Part shown: in pieces, positions 27,583 through 35,789 of the stretch
Numbering within the stretch: position 1 is the stretch's first letter
Layout of the letters: each line of letters starts with the position of its first letter
Virus record (IMG/VR): IMGVR_UViG_3300032334_001019
Span: 54,465 to 118,464 of that record
Strand: one strand, 5' to 3'
Length of the DNA: 64,000 nucleotides
DNA from: a virus
Made by a program: the position numbers and the translations under genes
The notes under the pieces: model-generated
Told to the model about the DNA's origin: nothing
What the model saw: only the letters and a program-made list of their open reading frames with translations
Databases searched by the model: none

Positions 27583-28029
27583 ATGGCTAAAATATCAGTT
27601 CCAGGAGTAAAAAGTCTATTTCAAACAGGTGATAGACCAACTCAAGAAAATTATGTAGATTTAATTGATACCCTTGTTGCTCAATCAACAGATTTGGGAT
27701 CAGCAGGTAATAATGAAAATACAATCAATGGTATTGAGAATGTAACTGTAGTTGATAATTTTGACGCCACAGTTTGGCGTATGGTTAAGTACATTGTTTC
27801 AATATCAAAGACCTCTGCAGGGGACAACAAGTTCTATGCAACCGAACTAACAATTCTCGTTGACGGTACAGATGTATCAGTTAGCGAATATGGCACAATC
27901 GACAACGATGGGAATATTGGCACCATTAGCGTCTCTCGCACTGGAAATACCGTGGCTTTAACAGTCACTCCAGATCCTGCGATCAAGCCAGTCACTGTAC
28001 GATTTGCTCGTATGGGACTTAAGGCATAA
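27583..28029 (+). CDS. 148-residue fibre-associated beta-domain protein
   Basis: N-terminal ~45 residues helical (VKSLFQTGDRPTQENYVDLIDTL), followed by a beta domain (VWRMVKYIVSISK, ATELTILVDGTDVSVSEYGTI, VALTVTPDPAIKPVTVRFARMGLKA). The same domain ends the 28046 fibre (AEFLVKVAYGTHTEISKVL... TEYGIVG). It is therefore a free-standing version of a fibre tip domain. Leaderless: TATAAT, six bases, ATG. Confidence 0.65.
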   Translation: MAKISVPGVKSLFQTGDRPTQENYVDLIDTLVAQSTDLGSAGNNENTINGIENVTVVDNFDATVWRMVKYIVSISKTSAGDNKFYATELTILVDGTDVSVSEYGTIDNDGNIGTISVSRTGNTVALTVTPDPAIKPVTVRFARMGLKA

Positions 28030-28045
28030 TAAAAGGAGATAAAAA

Positions 28046-29854
28046 ATGGCAACAGTAAATAAAGACTTTAAGATTAAGAGTGGCCTTATTGTTGAGGGTA
28101 CAACAGGTACAATCAACGGTTACGATATTCTTACAAAGAAAACAGCAGACCAAAACTATATTATTGGTCTTATTGGTGGATCAGCATCATCAGATGCTAC
28201 ACCAGATACAGTAGTACTTCGTGATGGAGATGCAAACTTTGCTGCAAACGAAATTACAGCAAATCTTTTTGTTGGAGATCTTGATGGCCAGGCTGCAACA
28301 GTTGATAGCCTTTCAGGTCATACAACAACAGAAATCTCAGAAGGTTCAAACCTTTACTTCACAAACCAAAGAGCACTTGATGCAACTAATGCTGCATATG
28401 ATCCAGCAGGTTCTGCAGCAGATGCTCAGGATGCAGCAGAAACTTATGCAGAGGGTTTAATCTCTACAGAAGTTACAAACCGCAACTCAGCAATCTCAAC
28501 TGCAAAGGGTGAAGCAATTTCTTCTGCTAATTCATACACAGATGGAGAAATCACAGACGCACTTACAACTGCACAAGGCTATGCTACAACAGCACAGGGC
28601 AATGCAGAAGATTATGCAGAGGGACTTATTTCAACAGAAGTAACAAACAGAAATTCAGCAATCACAACAGCAATTGATTCAGAAGTTACAGCACGTAACT
28701 CAGCAATTGCTACTGCTAAGGGTGAGGCAATTTATTCTGCTAACTCATACACAGACAGTGAAATTGCTTCTCTTGTAGGTACAGCACCAGATATTCTTGA
28801 TACTCTTGGAGAATTGGCAACAGCACTTCAGGAAAACCCAGATATTATCTCTGATCTTCAGGATATTGCAGCAGGAAAGCAAGATTCATTTACAGCAGGT
28901 GACGGACTTACATTTAATGGTACAAGCCTTGATGTAGAACTAGATCCAACAAGTGGTCTTTCACTTGCAACAGGAATGCTTGCAGTTGATACAAACATAA
29001 TTGCTACAACAGTTTATGCTGACGGAGTTGCTTCAGATGCACTTGATAGTGCAGAAGATTACACAAACTCTGCAATCTCAACAGAGGTTTCAAACCGTAA
29101 CTCTGCTATCTCTGATGCAATCTCAACTGAAGTTACAAATCGTAACTCAGCAATCTCAGATGCAATCTCAACAGAGGTTTCAAACCGCAATGGTGCAATC
29201 TCAGATGCGATTTCAACAGAAGTTTCAGATCGTAACTCTGCAATCACATCAGCAGTAAATGCACTTACAACATCTGATATCGAAGAGGGAACAAACCTTT
29301 ACTTCACAGATGGTCGTGCTAAGACTTCAGCAGCAGATCTTTTGACTGGTGCAACTCTTACAAATATCACAATCACAGGTTCAGGTTCAGGACTTACTAT
29401 CACCGCAGAAAACGGTGTAGCAGATTCTACAACTGATGATCTTGATGAGGGTACAACAAACAAATACTTTACAGCACAAAGAGCAGTAGATGCCCTTGAA
29501 GCAGTTGTTCCAAACTTTACAGCAGTTGAGTTAAACTCAGTTGCTAAGCAGGTTGCAGCAACAACATCAGTTCCAGTAGCAGGAATCTCAACAGGATATG
29601 CATGGGCTAAGGCTGACTACCGTTCAGCAGAGTTCCTTGTAAAGGTTGCTTATGGAACACATACAGAAATCTCAAAGGTACTTGTTACACTTGACACTTC
29701 TGATAATATCGCAATCACTGAGTATGGCATTGTTGGAACAAATGGTTCAGCATCATCAGTTTCAGCAGGAATCTCAGGAAACGATGTACAACTTCAGGTA
29801 ACAACAGTTAATAACAACTCAACAGTTACTGTAGTTGGAACATTGCTTGCTTAA
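28046..29854 (+). CDS. Coiled-coil tail fibre protein
   Basis: A 602-residue protein. It begins MATVNKDFKIKSGLIVEGTTG, a short adaptor shared with the 29890 gene, then shaft repeats. Residues ~130-215 and ~340-405 hold many copies of a STEVTNRNSAISDA unit, a coiled-coil heptad-like trimer segment. The C-terminal ~110 residues are the domain shared with the 27583 protein. Repeats are also seen at DNA level, so the gene can expand or contract by recombination. AAGGAG precedes the ATG. Confidence 0.8.
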   Translation: MATVNKDFKIKSGLIVEGTTGTINGYDILTKKTADQNYIIGLIGGSASSDATPDTVVLRDGDANFAANEITANLFVGDLDGQAATVDSLSGHTTTEISEGSNLYFTNQRALDATNAAYDPAGSAADAQDAAETYAEGLISTEVTNRNSAISTAKGEAISSANSYTDGEITDALTTAQGYATTAQGNAEDYAEGLISTEVTNRNSAITTAIDSEVTARNSAIATAKGEAIYSANSYTDSEIASLVGTAPDILDTLGELATALQENPDIISDLQDIAAGKQDSFTAGDGLTFNGTSLDVELDPTSGLSLATGMLAVDTNIIATTVYADGVASDALDSAEDYTNSAISTEVSNRNSAISDAISTEVTNRNSAISDAISTEVSNRNGAISDAISTEVSDRNSAITSAVNALTTSDIEEGTNLYFTDGRAKTSAADLLTGATLTNITITGSGSGLTITAENGVADSTTDDLDEGTTNKYFTAQRAVDALEAVVPNFTAVELNSVAKQVAATTSVPVAGISTGYAWAKADYRSAEFLVKVAYGTHTEISKVLVTLDTSDNIAITEYGIVGTNGSASSVSAGISGNDVQLQVTTVNNNSTVTVVGTLLA

Positions 29855-29889
29855 TAAAAAATAAAAATAGTTGGAAGAAGGAGTAGTAA

Positions 29890-30339
29890 ATGGCAACAGT
29901 CGATAAAGACTTCAAGGTAAAGAATGGATTAGTCGTTGCAAACGGCGGTACATTTGGAGATGCAGTAACAGTAGGAGCACCAACTCTTGCTGATCATGCA
30001 GCAACTAAGGAGTATGTTGATTCAAGATCTATGGCTGTAGGTAATACTGCTCCTTCTTCACCAACTAATGGAACACAATGGTTAGATACTCTAACAAATA
30101 GAGTTAACTTTTACTATAATGGTGATTGGTATACACAGGCAACTATTGATGATACCTTGACATTACCACAGCACATTCACGATACAGCAATTGATGGAAC
30201 TGGTTTCATAGTATCTCAGTTCTATGAAGGTGGATCATTTAATAGTCCACAAGGAACAGGTTTAGATGCTGGTGGACCAGGTACAACAACTTGGACATCA
30301 GTATTTGATGGCGGTACAGCAGTAGATAACTTCAATTAA
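29890..30339 (+). CDS. 149-residue fibre-associated protein
   Basis: Starts MATVDKDFKVKNGLVVANGGTFG, nearly the same adaptor as the 28046 fibre. It continues with LADHAATKEYVDSR, a common tail-fibre shaft motif, and NGTQWLDTLTNRVNFYYNGDWY. A Gly-rich C-terminal segment follows. Good ribosome-binding site (AAGGAG). Likely a short fibre sharing the attachment point. Confidence 0.7.
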   Translation: MATVDKDFKVKNGLVVANGGTFGDAVTVGAPTLADHAATKEYVDSRSMAVGNTAPSSPTNGTQWLDTLTNRVNFYYNGDWYTQATIDDTLTLPQHIHDTAIDGTGFIVSQFYEGGSFNSPQGTGLDAGGPGTTTWTSVFDGGTAVDNFN

Positions 30340-30396
30340 AAACTGATGTTATAATAAGATAAGTTAATGGGCAGCCCCCATAAAAGGAGAATATAA

Positions 30397-33024
30397 ATGG
30401 CAACAAGAATGCAACAGCGCAGAGGAACTGCACAGCAATGGTTAGATGCAGACCCAGTTTTAGCAGCAGGAGAAATTGGATTTGAGACAGACACTAATGA
30501 GTTCCGTATTGGCGATGGTGTTAACGTTTGGTCAGACCTATCTCCTTTCAAGAATTTAGAAGACCTTGGTGGATCACTTGACGATTATGTCACAGTTGCA
30601 TCAAAGGGTCAAGTTAATGGTGTAGCACCACTTGGTTCAAATGGTCAGATCCCAATCGCATTTTTAGCAGATCTAATTGATGAAGCACCTGAAGCACTAA
30701 ATACACTTGGAGAAATTGCAGATCTTTTGACTACAGTTCAGTCAAGTGTTTCATCTTCAGTTGCAGCACACTCTGGAGACACAACAAATGTTCACGGAAT
30801 TGCAGATACAGCAAATCTTGCGTATCAAGCAGACATAACTACACACAATACTGACACAACAAATGTACACGGTATTGCAAATACAGCAGATCTTGCAACA
30901 AAGACATATGCAGATTCAGCAGTATCAACACATAATTCAGATACAACATCTGTTCATGGCATTTCAAACACTGCAGATCTAGCATTACAGGATGATGTAA
31001 CTGGTGCAGTATCAGCACACAATGATGAAACAGAAAATGTTCATGGAATTGCTGACACATCACTTCTAATAACAACAACTGCAATGGCAAGTGCAATTAC
31101 AACACACAATGATGATACTACATCTGTTCATGGTATTGCAGACACTACAGCACTTGCTACAAAGACTTATGCAGATGGCAAGGCTTCTGACGCTCAAACA
31201 GCAGCAATCTCAGCAGCAGCAACAGCAGCAGATGGCAAGGTTTCAGACCATAATGCTGATACTACATCTGTTCACGGTATTGCAGACACTACGGCACTTG
31301 CTACAAAAACATATGCTGACGGAGCAGTTTCAACTGCAGTATCAGCACTAACAAAATCTTCAGTAGGTCTAGGAAATGTAGATAACACTTCAGATGCATC
31401 TAAGCCAGTTTCAACCGCTACTCAAACAGCACTTGATCTAAAGGCACCACTTGCAAACCCAACATTTACAGGAACTGTTTCAGGTATTACAAAGTCAATG
31501 GTTGGTCTTGCAAATGTAACTAATACAGCAGATGCTGACAAGCCAGTTTCATCTGCTACCCAGACAGCACTTGACCTTAAGGCTAACCTTGCAGGTCCAA
31601 CATTTACAGGAACAGTAACACTTCCTGCAAATACAATTACAAATTCAATGATGGCTGATGATTCTGTAGATACTGCAGAAATCAAAAATTCAGCAGTTAC
31701 AAACGCTAAACTAGCAGGTTCGATTGGATGGGACAAGTTGTCAGTTTCTTCAACAGTTTCATCAACAGAACTTGGATATGTTGATGGCGTAACATCAGCA
31801 ATTCAGACACAGTTGGATTCTAAACTACCACTTGCTGGTGGAACAATGACTGGAGCACTTACACTTTCAGGTGCACCAACATCAGATCTTCATGCAGCAA
31901 CAAAGTTGTATGTTGATAACGTAACTGCTGGAATTAACTTCCATGAATCAGTTCACGCAGCATCAACTACAAACCTTGCAACAATTTATGCAAACGGAAC
32001 ATCTGGAGTAGGGGCAACTCTTACAGCAAATACAAACCGTGCATTTGCAACTCTTGATGGAGAATCTGTTACTCTTGGACAGAGAGTTCTTATTAAGGAT
32101 CAAACAGACGCAAAGCAAAACGGTATTTATACATTAACAACAGTAGGTTCAGTATCTGCTCCATGGGTATTAACTCGTGCAACAGATGCAGATAATAACC
32201 CAACTGGAGAACTAAAGGCTGGAGACTTCTGTTTAGTAATTAATGGAACTGTAAATGCTGGTTATGGATATATTAATAACTCAACAGCAAATCCAATCGT
32301 AATTGGAACTGATAACATTACTTACACAGCATTTAGTGCTGGCAAGACAGTAACTGCAGGCTCTGGTCTTACAGAGTCTACACCAGGAACACTTGATATT
32401 GCAACTGGTGGAGTTACATCAGCAATGATCGCTGATGGAACAATCGTAGATGCAGATATCAATGCTTCAGCAGCAATTGCTAAGACAAAGATTTCTGGAA
32501 CAGCGATCACTGCAGCAGATTCAGGTACAGTTACATCAGCAATGATTGCAGATGGAACAATTGTAGATGGAGACATTAATGCTTCAGCAGCAATTGCACA
32601 GTCTAAGATCTCAGGCCTAACATCAGCACTTTCTGCTAAGGCACCAGTTGATGCACCAACATTTACTAACCTAGTAACAGTTGCAGCATCTGGTGTAGCA
32701 TTTACAGATGGTACACAGACAAAGGCTGGCGTTCCTTCTATCACATCATTTGCAACAGCAATTTCTTCTAGTGCAACTCTTGCTTCTGGTCAACAGGACA
32801 AGTTCGTTCCACTAACTGGAGGAGTTCAGATCACATTGCCTGCAACTGGTTATTCAACTGGTCAATCAATTGATTTCTACCAAGAATCAGGTACAGGAGC
32901 ATCATTTGCTTCAACTAACGGCGTTGTTGGAACACCAGGTTTAAAGTTTAGAACTACAAACTCAGTTGTAACAGCAATGAAGACTTCTGCAGGATGGTTG
33001 GTCTTTGGAGACCTATCACTATAA
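30397..33024 (+). CDS. Phage-tail-repeat fibre protein
   Basis: An 875-residue protein. Residues 1-50 (MATRMQQRRGTAQQWLDADP... GEIGFETDTNEFRIGDG) form the head seen in many tail fibres and major tropism determinants. Six or so H-N-D-T-T-x-V-H-G-I repeats follow (residues ~125-310), typical of phage tail repeats with histidine-co-ordinated metal. Then come GLGNVDNTSDASKP and LANVTNTADADKP shaft repeats, a beta-helix-like region and a C-terminal tip (FYQESGTGASFASTNGVVG). It likely forms the main long fibre. AAAGGAG and an extended -10 (TGTTATAAT) precede it. Confidence 0.82.
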   Translation: MATRMQQRRGTAQQWLDADPVLAAGEIGFETDTNEFRIGDGVNVWSDLSPFKNLEDLGGSLDDYVTVASKGQVNGVAPLGSNGQIPIAFLADLIDEAPEALNTLGEIADLLTTVQSSVSSSVAAHSGDTTNVHGIADTANLAYQADITTHNTDTTNVHGIANTADLATKTYADSAVSTHNSDTTSVHGISNTADLALQDDVTGAVSAHNDETENVHGIADTSLLITTTAMASAITTHNDDTTSVHGIADTTALATKTYADGKASDAQTAAISAAATAADGKVSDHNADTTSVHGIADTTALATKTYADGAVSTAVSALTKSSVGLGNVDNTSDASKPVSTATQTALDLKAPLANPTFTGTVSGITKSMVGLANVTNTADADKPVSSATQTALDLKANLAGPTFTGTVTLPANTITNSMMADDSVDTAEIKNSAVTNAKLAGSIGWDKLSVSSTVSSTELGYVDGVTSAIQTQLDSKLPLAGGTMTGALTLSGAPTSDLHAATKLYVDNVTAGINFHESVHAASTTNLATIYANGTSGVGATLTANTNRAFATLDGESVTLGQRVLIKDQTDAKQNGIYTLTTVGSVSAPWVLTRATDADNNPTGELKAGDFCLVINGTVNAGYGYINNSTANPIVIGTDNITYTAFSAGKTVTAGSGLTESTPGTLDIATGGVTSAMIADGTIVDADINASAAIAKTKISGTAITAADSGTVTSAMIADGTIVDGDINASAAIAQSKISGLTSALSAKAPVDAPTFTNLVTVAASGVAFTDGTQTKAGVPSITSFATAISSSATLASGQQDKFVPLTGGVQITLPATGYSTGQSIDFYQESGTGASFASTNGVVGTPGLKFRTTNSVVTAMKTSAGWLVFGDLSL

Positions 33025-33047
33025 TACGAAATTAAAGGAGATTAATA

Positions 33048-34196
33048 ATGTCAAAACAAGCAGGTAGAATGAGCCAAGGTGCAAATGATTTCTTGGCTCC
33101 ATACGCACCAACAATAGGAACAGCAACAGATGTCGGAACAGCACGTCCATATAATAATGGAGCAGCAACCGTAACATTTACTGCAACAGGTCCAAATACA
33201 GCGGACTCATTCACAGTTTATGCTGTTGAAGATCCTACAAAGACTGCTACTGGCGCATCATCTCCTTTAACAGTAACAGGTCTAGCATCTGCAACAAATT
33301 ATACATTTAAGGTATATGGTACAAATACTGCAGGTGGTCGTGGTTCTGATTCTTCAGCATCTAACCAAATTACAGCAACAACAGTTCCTGCTGCACCAAC
33401 AATTGGCACAGCAACAGATGTTGGAACGGGCCGTGCATATAATAATGGTGCAGCAACTGTTACAGCAACTGCAGGAGCAACTGGTGGAAAAGCAATCACT
33501 GGATATACTGCACTTTCTAGCGCAGCACAAACAGGAACTGCTGCAACTAGCCCAGTAACTGTTGGAGGTTTAGCATCATCAACTGGTTACACTTTTACAG
33601 TTAAGGCAACAAATGCTAATGGTGATTCAGCGTATTCTTCAGCATCAAACTCTATAACAGCAACTACAGTTCCAGAAACTGTTGGCACACCTGGTGTAAC
33701 AACCGCTGCAGTTGGTGGTTCAGCAGCACAGGGTGCAGCAAATACTGCAAATGATACAGTTTCATGGTCAGCACCAGCAAATGGTGGAAAAGCAATTGAT
33801 CTGTATTATTGGACATGTTCAGACGGCAAATCAGGAAGCACTGCATCTACATCTATAGTTGTAGGACAAGAATCAAATACAGCACAGACATATAGTGTTT
33901 ATGCACACAACCCTAATGGAAATGGTGGCACTGGAACATCTGCATCAATTACATCAGCGTTCTCATTTACACCATTCTCAGTGTTCTCATTTTCACCATT
34001 TGGTGTGTTCTCGTTTTCACCGTTTGGTGTTTTCTCGTTCTCACCATTCGGATTCTCTCCATTTGGATTCTCGCCATTTGGATTCTCACCATTTGGTGTA
34101 TTCGGATTCTCACCATTCTCAGCAGCGTTTGGTGTATTTGGATTCTCACCATTTGGTGCATCGTTTGGCTTTGCACCATTCTCAGCATGGACATAA
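33048..34196 (+). CDS. Fibronectin III protein with FSPF-repeat tail
   Basis: A 382-residue protein. Three fibronectin type III-like domains (~20-110, ~115-205, ~210-300) show IGTATDVGTGRAYNNGAATV, the linker SITATTVPE and GKAIDLYYW. The last ~78 residues are FSPF-type repeats (FSVFSFSPFGVFSFSPFG...), the same low-complexity pattern as at the end of the 22834 protein. Fn3 domains on phage virions bind carbohydrates on cells. A terminator follows. The protein is probably a decoration or appendage; the repeat tail may mediate assembly or self-association. Confidence 0.75.
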   Translation: MSKQAGRMSQGANDFLAPYAPTIGTATDVGTARPYNNGAATVTFTATGPNTADSFTVYAVEDPTKTATGASSPLTVTGLASATNYTFKVYGTNTAGGRGSDSSASNQITATTVPAAPTIGTATDVGTGRAYNNGAATVTATAGATGGKAITGYTALSSAAQTGTAATSPVTVGGLASSTGYTFTVKATNANGDSAYSSASNSITATTVPETVGTPGVTTAAVGGSAAQGAANTANDTVSWSAPANGGKAIDLYYWTCSDGKSGSTASTSIVVGQESNTAQTYSVYAHNPNGNGGTGTSASITSAFSFTPFSVFSFSPFGVFSFSPFGVFSFSPFGFSPFGFSPFGFSPFGVFGFSPFSAAFGVFGFSPFGASFGFAPFSAWT

Positions 34197-34213
34197 AAAT
34201 AAAATAAAGATTG

Positions 34214-34243
34214 GCCCTCCTGAAATACGGAGGGCTATTTCTT
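34214..34243 (+). terminator. Intrinsic terminator ending the fibre array
   Basis: GCCCTCC/GGAGGGC stem, 8-nt loop, then TATTTCTTT. Confidence 0.8.
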
Positions 34244-34279
34244 TATGGTATACTTTTATTATAGTAGATAGGACTTAAA

Positions 34280-34939
34280 ATGCAATATAGCATGAATATA
34301 CCACCAAGTGTGAGCAAGTCAACACAGCCACACAGATTCTTTGAAAGATTTTTAAATAATGATCTTCAAGAATTAACAGTAGAACTTCAAGATAGATATC
34401 AAAAAATCCAGGAAGCAAAAGTTGCTGGTGTTACACCAGTAGGAGAAAATGAATTTTGGAAGCAGTCTAATAGTGTTTCTACTATGAAGTGGAGACAGTA
34501 TAATGTTTTTCAGTTTCACTCATCTGGACTCTATAATCTTTATTCATCAATCTCTGATATGGTTAAAGAAGCATGTCAGTATTATGGTTTAGATTTTAAT
34601 GAACAGCAATATATGGTTCAGGGTTGGTTCAATATTAACTATACAAAATCTGGTAAGTTAGATTGGCATGACCATGGCCCAGAAGGTGCACCAAACTTTC
34701 ACGGATACTATTGTGTAAGTGCAGAACCTTCTACAACACATTATCGTGTTTTTGATAAGAATGTTGAAAATAATAACTTAAACAACCGTGCAATTTTGTC
34801 TGAAATGGGCCATCCACATGCTCAAGCAGACTGGGACTGGGAAGGTCCAAGAATTACAGTTGCATATGATGTAATTCCATTGAAAGATTTAAAGAAATTT
34901 GCAATGGATCAAGAACAGCATTGGATACCACTAATATGA
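34280..34939 (+). CDS. 2OG-Fe(II) oxygenase-like protein (type A, copy 1)
   Basis: A 219-residue protein with the metal and 2-oxoglutarate pattern of the 2OG-FeII_Oxy_5-like group: LDWHDHGPEGAPNFHGYYCV (proximal His ligands), a distal MGHPHAQ, and the arginine of RITVAYDV. The N-terminal half is helical. Family members hydroxylate proteins or small molecules. It is paralogous to the next gene and overlaps it as ATGA. An extended -10 (TGGTATACT) lies upstream, with AGGACTT before the ATG. Confidence 0.7.
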   Translation: MQYSMNIPPSVSKSTQPHRFFERFLNNDLQELTVELQDRYQKIQEAKVAGVTPVGENEFWKQSNSVSTMKWRQYNVFQFHSSGLYNLYSSISDMVKEACQYYGLDFNEQQYMVQGWFNINYTKSGKLDWHDHGPEGAPNFHGYYCVSAEPSTTHYRVFDKNVENNNLNNRAILSEMGHPHAQADWDWEGPRITVAYDVIPLKDLKKFAMDQEQHWIPLI

Positions 34940-35574
34940 GCGAAAAGAAAGCACACAGATTTTATTTTAGACATTTAGAAAATGATTTAGAAGAACTTAG
35001 TCAGTATTTAACACAAAAACAAGAAGAACTTTTAAACGGAACATGGCTAAATATAGATAAAGAGATTTTATCTGAATACAATAAGTATAATGGACCAACC
35101 ACACAACTTGGTTCACTATACAACATCTTTAATCTTGATGTACCAAGCATAGTTAATCTAAAGTCTGCAATTAGAGATGCAGTAAAAGATGCTTGTGATT
35201 ACTACGAGTTAGATTTTGAGGCATTGGATTATATGATTCATGGATGGTTTAATCTTGACTATAAGACTGAGGGTGACAATGGTGTTAACCCAGTAAAGAA
35301 TGAAGTCTTCATGCATGACCATATGGGTGGAGAAGGTGCACCAGTTTTCCATGGCTACTACTGTGTAAATGCAGAACCATCAATAACATACTATAAGATT
35401 GACGGCAAGCATCTGCATGAAAACCATAATCAAAATAATAAACTAATTGTTTCAGAAACTGGTCATCCACATGGAAGAGATGATTGGTATGAAGATAAGC
35501 CAAGAATCACTATTGCATATGATATCTCTCCTTTAGAAAGAGATGGCAAAGGCGAAAAGTGGATAAAGTTATAA
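34936..35574 (+). CDS. 2OG-Fe(II) oxygenase-like protein (type A, copy 2)
   Basis: A 212-residue paralogue of the previous protein: FMHDHMGGEGAPVFHGYYCVNA, TGHPHGRDDW and RITIAYDISPLE keep the same His and Arg positions. The ATG at 34936 overlaps the previous stop and defines the start; the in-frame TTG at 34921 does not. The duplication is old enough for clear divergence, so the two may have distinct substrates. Confidence 0.7.
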   Translation: MSEKKAHRFYFRHLENDLEELSQYLTQKQEELLNGTWLNIDKEILSEYNKYNGPTTQLGSLYNIFNLDVPSIVNLKSAIRDAVKDACDYYELDFEALDYMIHGWFNLDYKTEGDNGVNPVKNEVFMHDHMGGEGAPVFHGYYCVNAEPSITYYKIDGKHLHENHNQNNKLIVSETGHPHGRDDWYEDKPRITIAYDISPLERDGKGEKWIKL

Positions 35575-35702
35575 AGAAGTTGGTTTGCAAAGTTATTGGG
35601 CATTCTATTAATATTCAAGAGTGCCCAGTAACTGGTGCAAAGTTGTCACAGTGTAATAGATGTTCTCCAATTACACATTCATCTAATATGTCTTTTAGAT
35701 AA
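35559..35702 (+). CDS. 47-residue zinc-ribbon miniprotein, GTG start
   Basis: Encodes VDKVIKKLVCKVIGHSINIQECPVTGA then LSQCNRCS, a C..H..C..CxxC ribbon. GTG at 35559 has AAAGG upstream and overlaps the previous gene by 16 bp. A terminator begins at its stop codon. No function assigned. Confidence 0.6.
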   Translation: MDKVIKKLVCKVIGHSINIQECPVTGAKLSQCNRCSPITHSSNMSFR

Positions 35703-35738
35703 CTCTACAGTTTACATTGAGGTAGAGTTTTACTTTTT
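35701..35738 (+). terminator. Intrinsic terminator before nrdJ
   Basis: AACTCTAC/GTAGAGTT perfect 8-bp stem followed by TTACTTTTT. The nrdJ extended -10 (TGCTATACT, 35748-35756) lies just beyond. Confidence 0.8.
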
Positions 35739-35789
35739 CAAAAACTCTGCTATACTTAACACTATTCCGTTTTTGAAAGGACGATACAC

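Noticed and set aside
28440-29260. DNA repeats in the 28046 gene with long open frames on other strands
   Set aside because: The repeats encode the coiled-coil unit; the other-strand frames arise from repeat periodicity and lack start signals.
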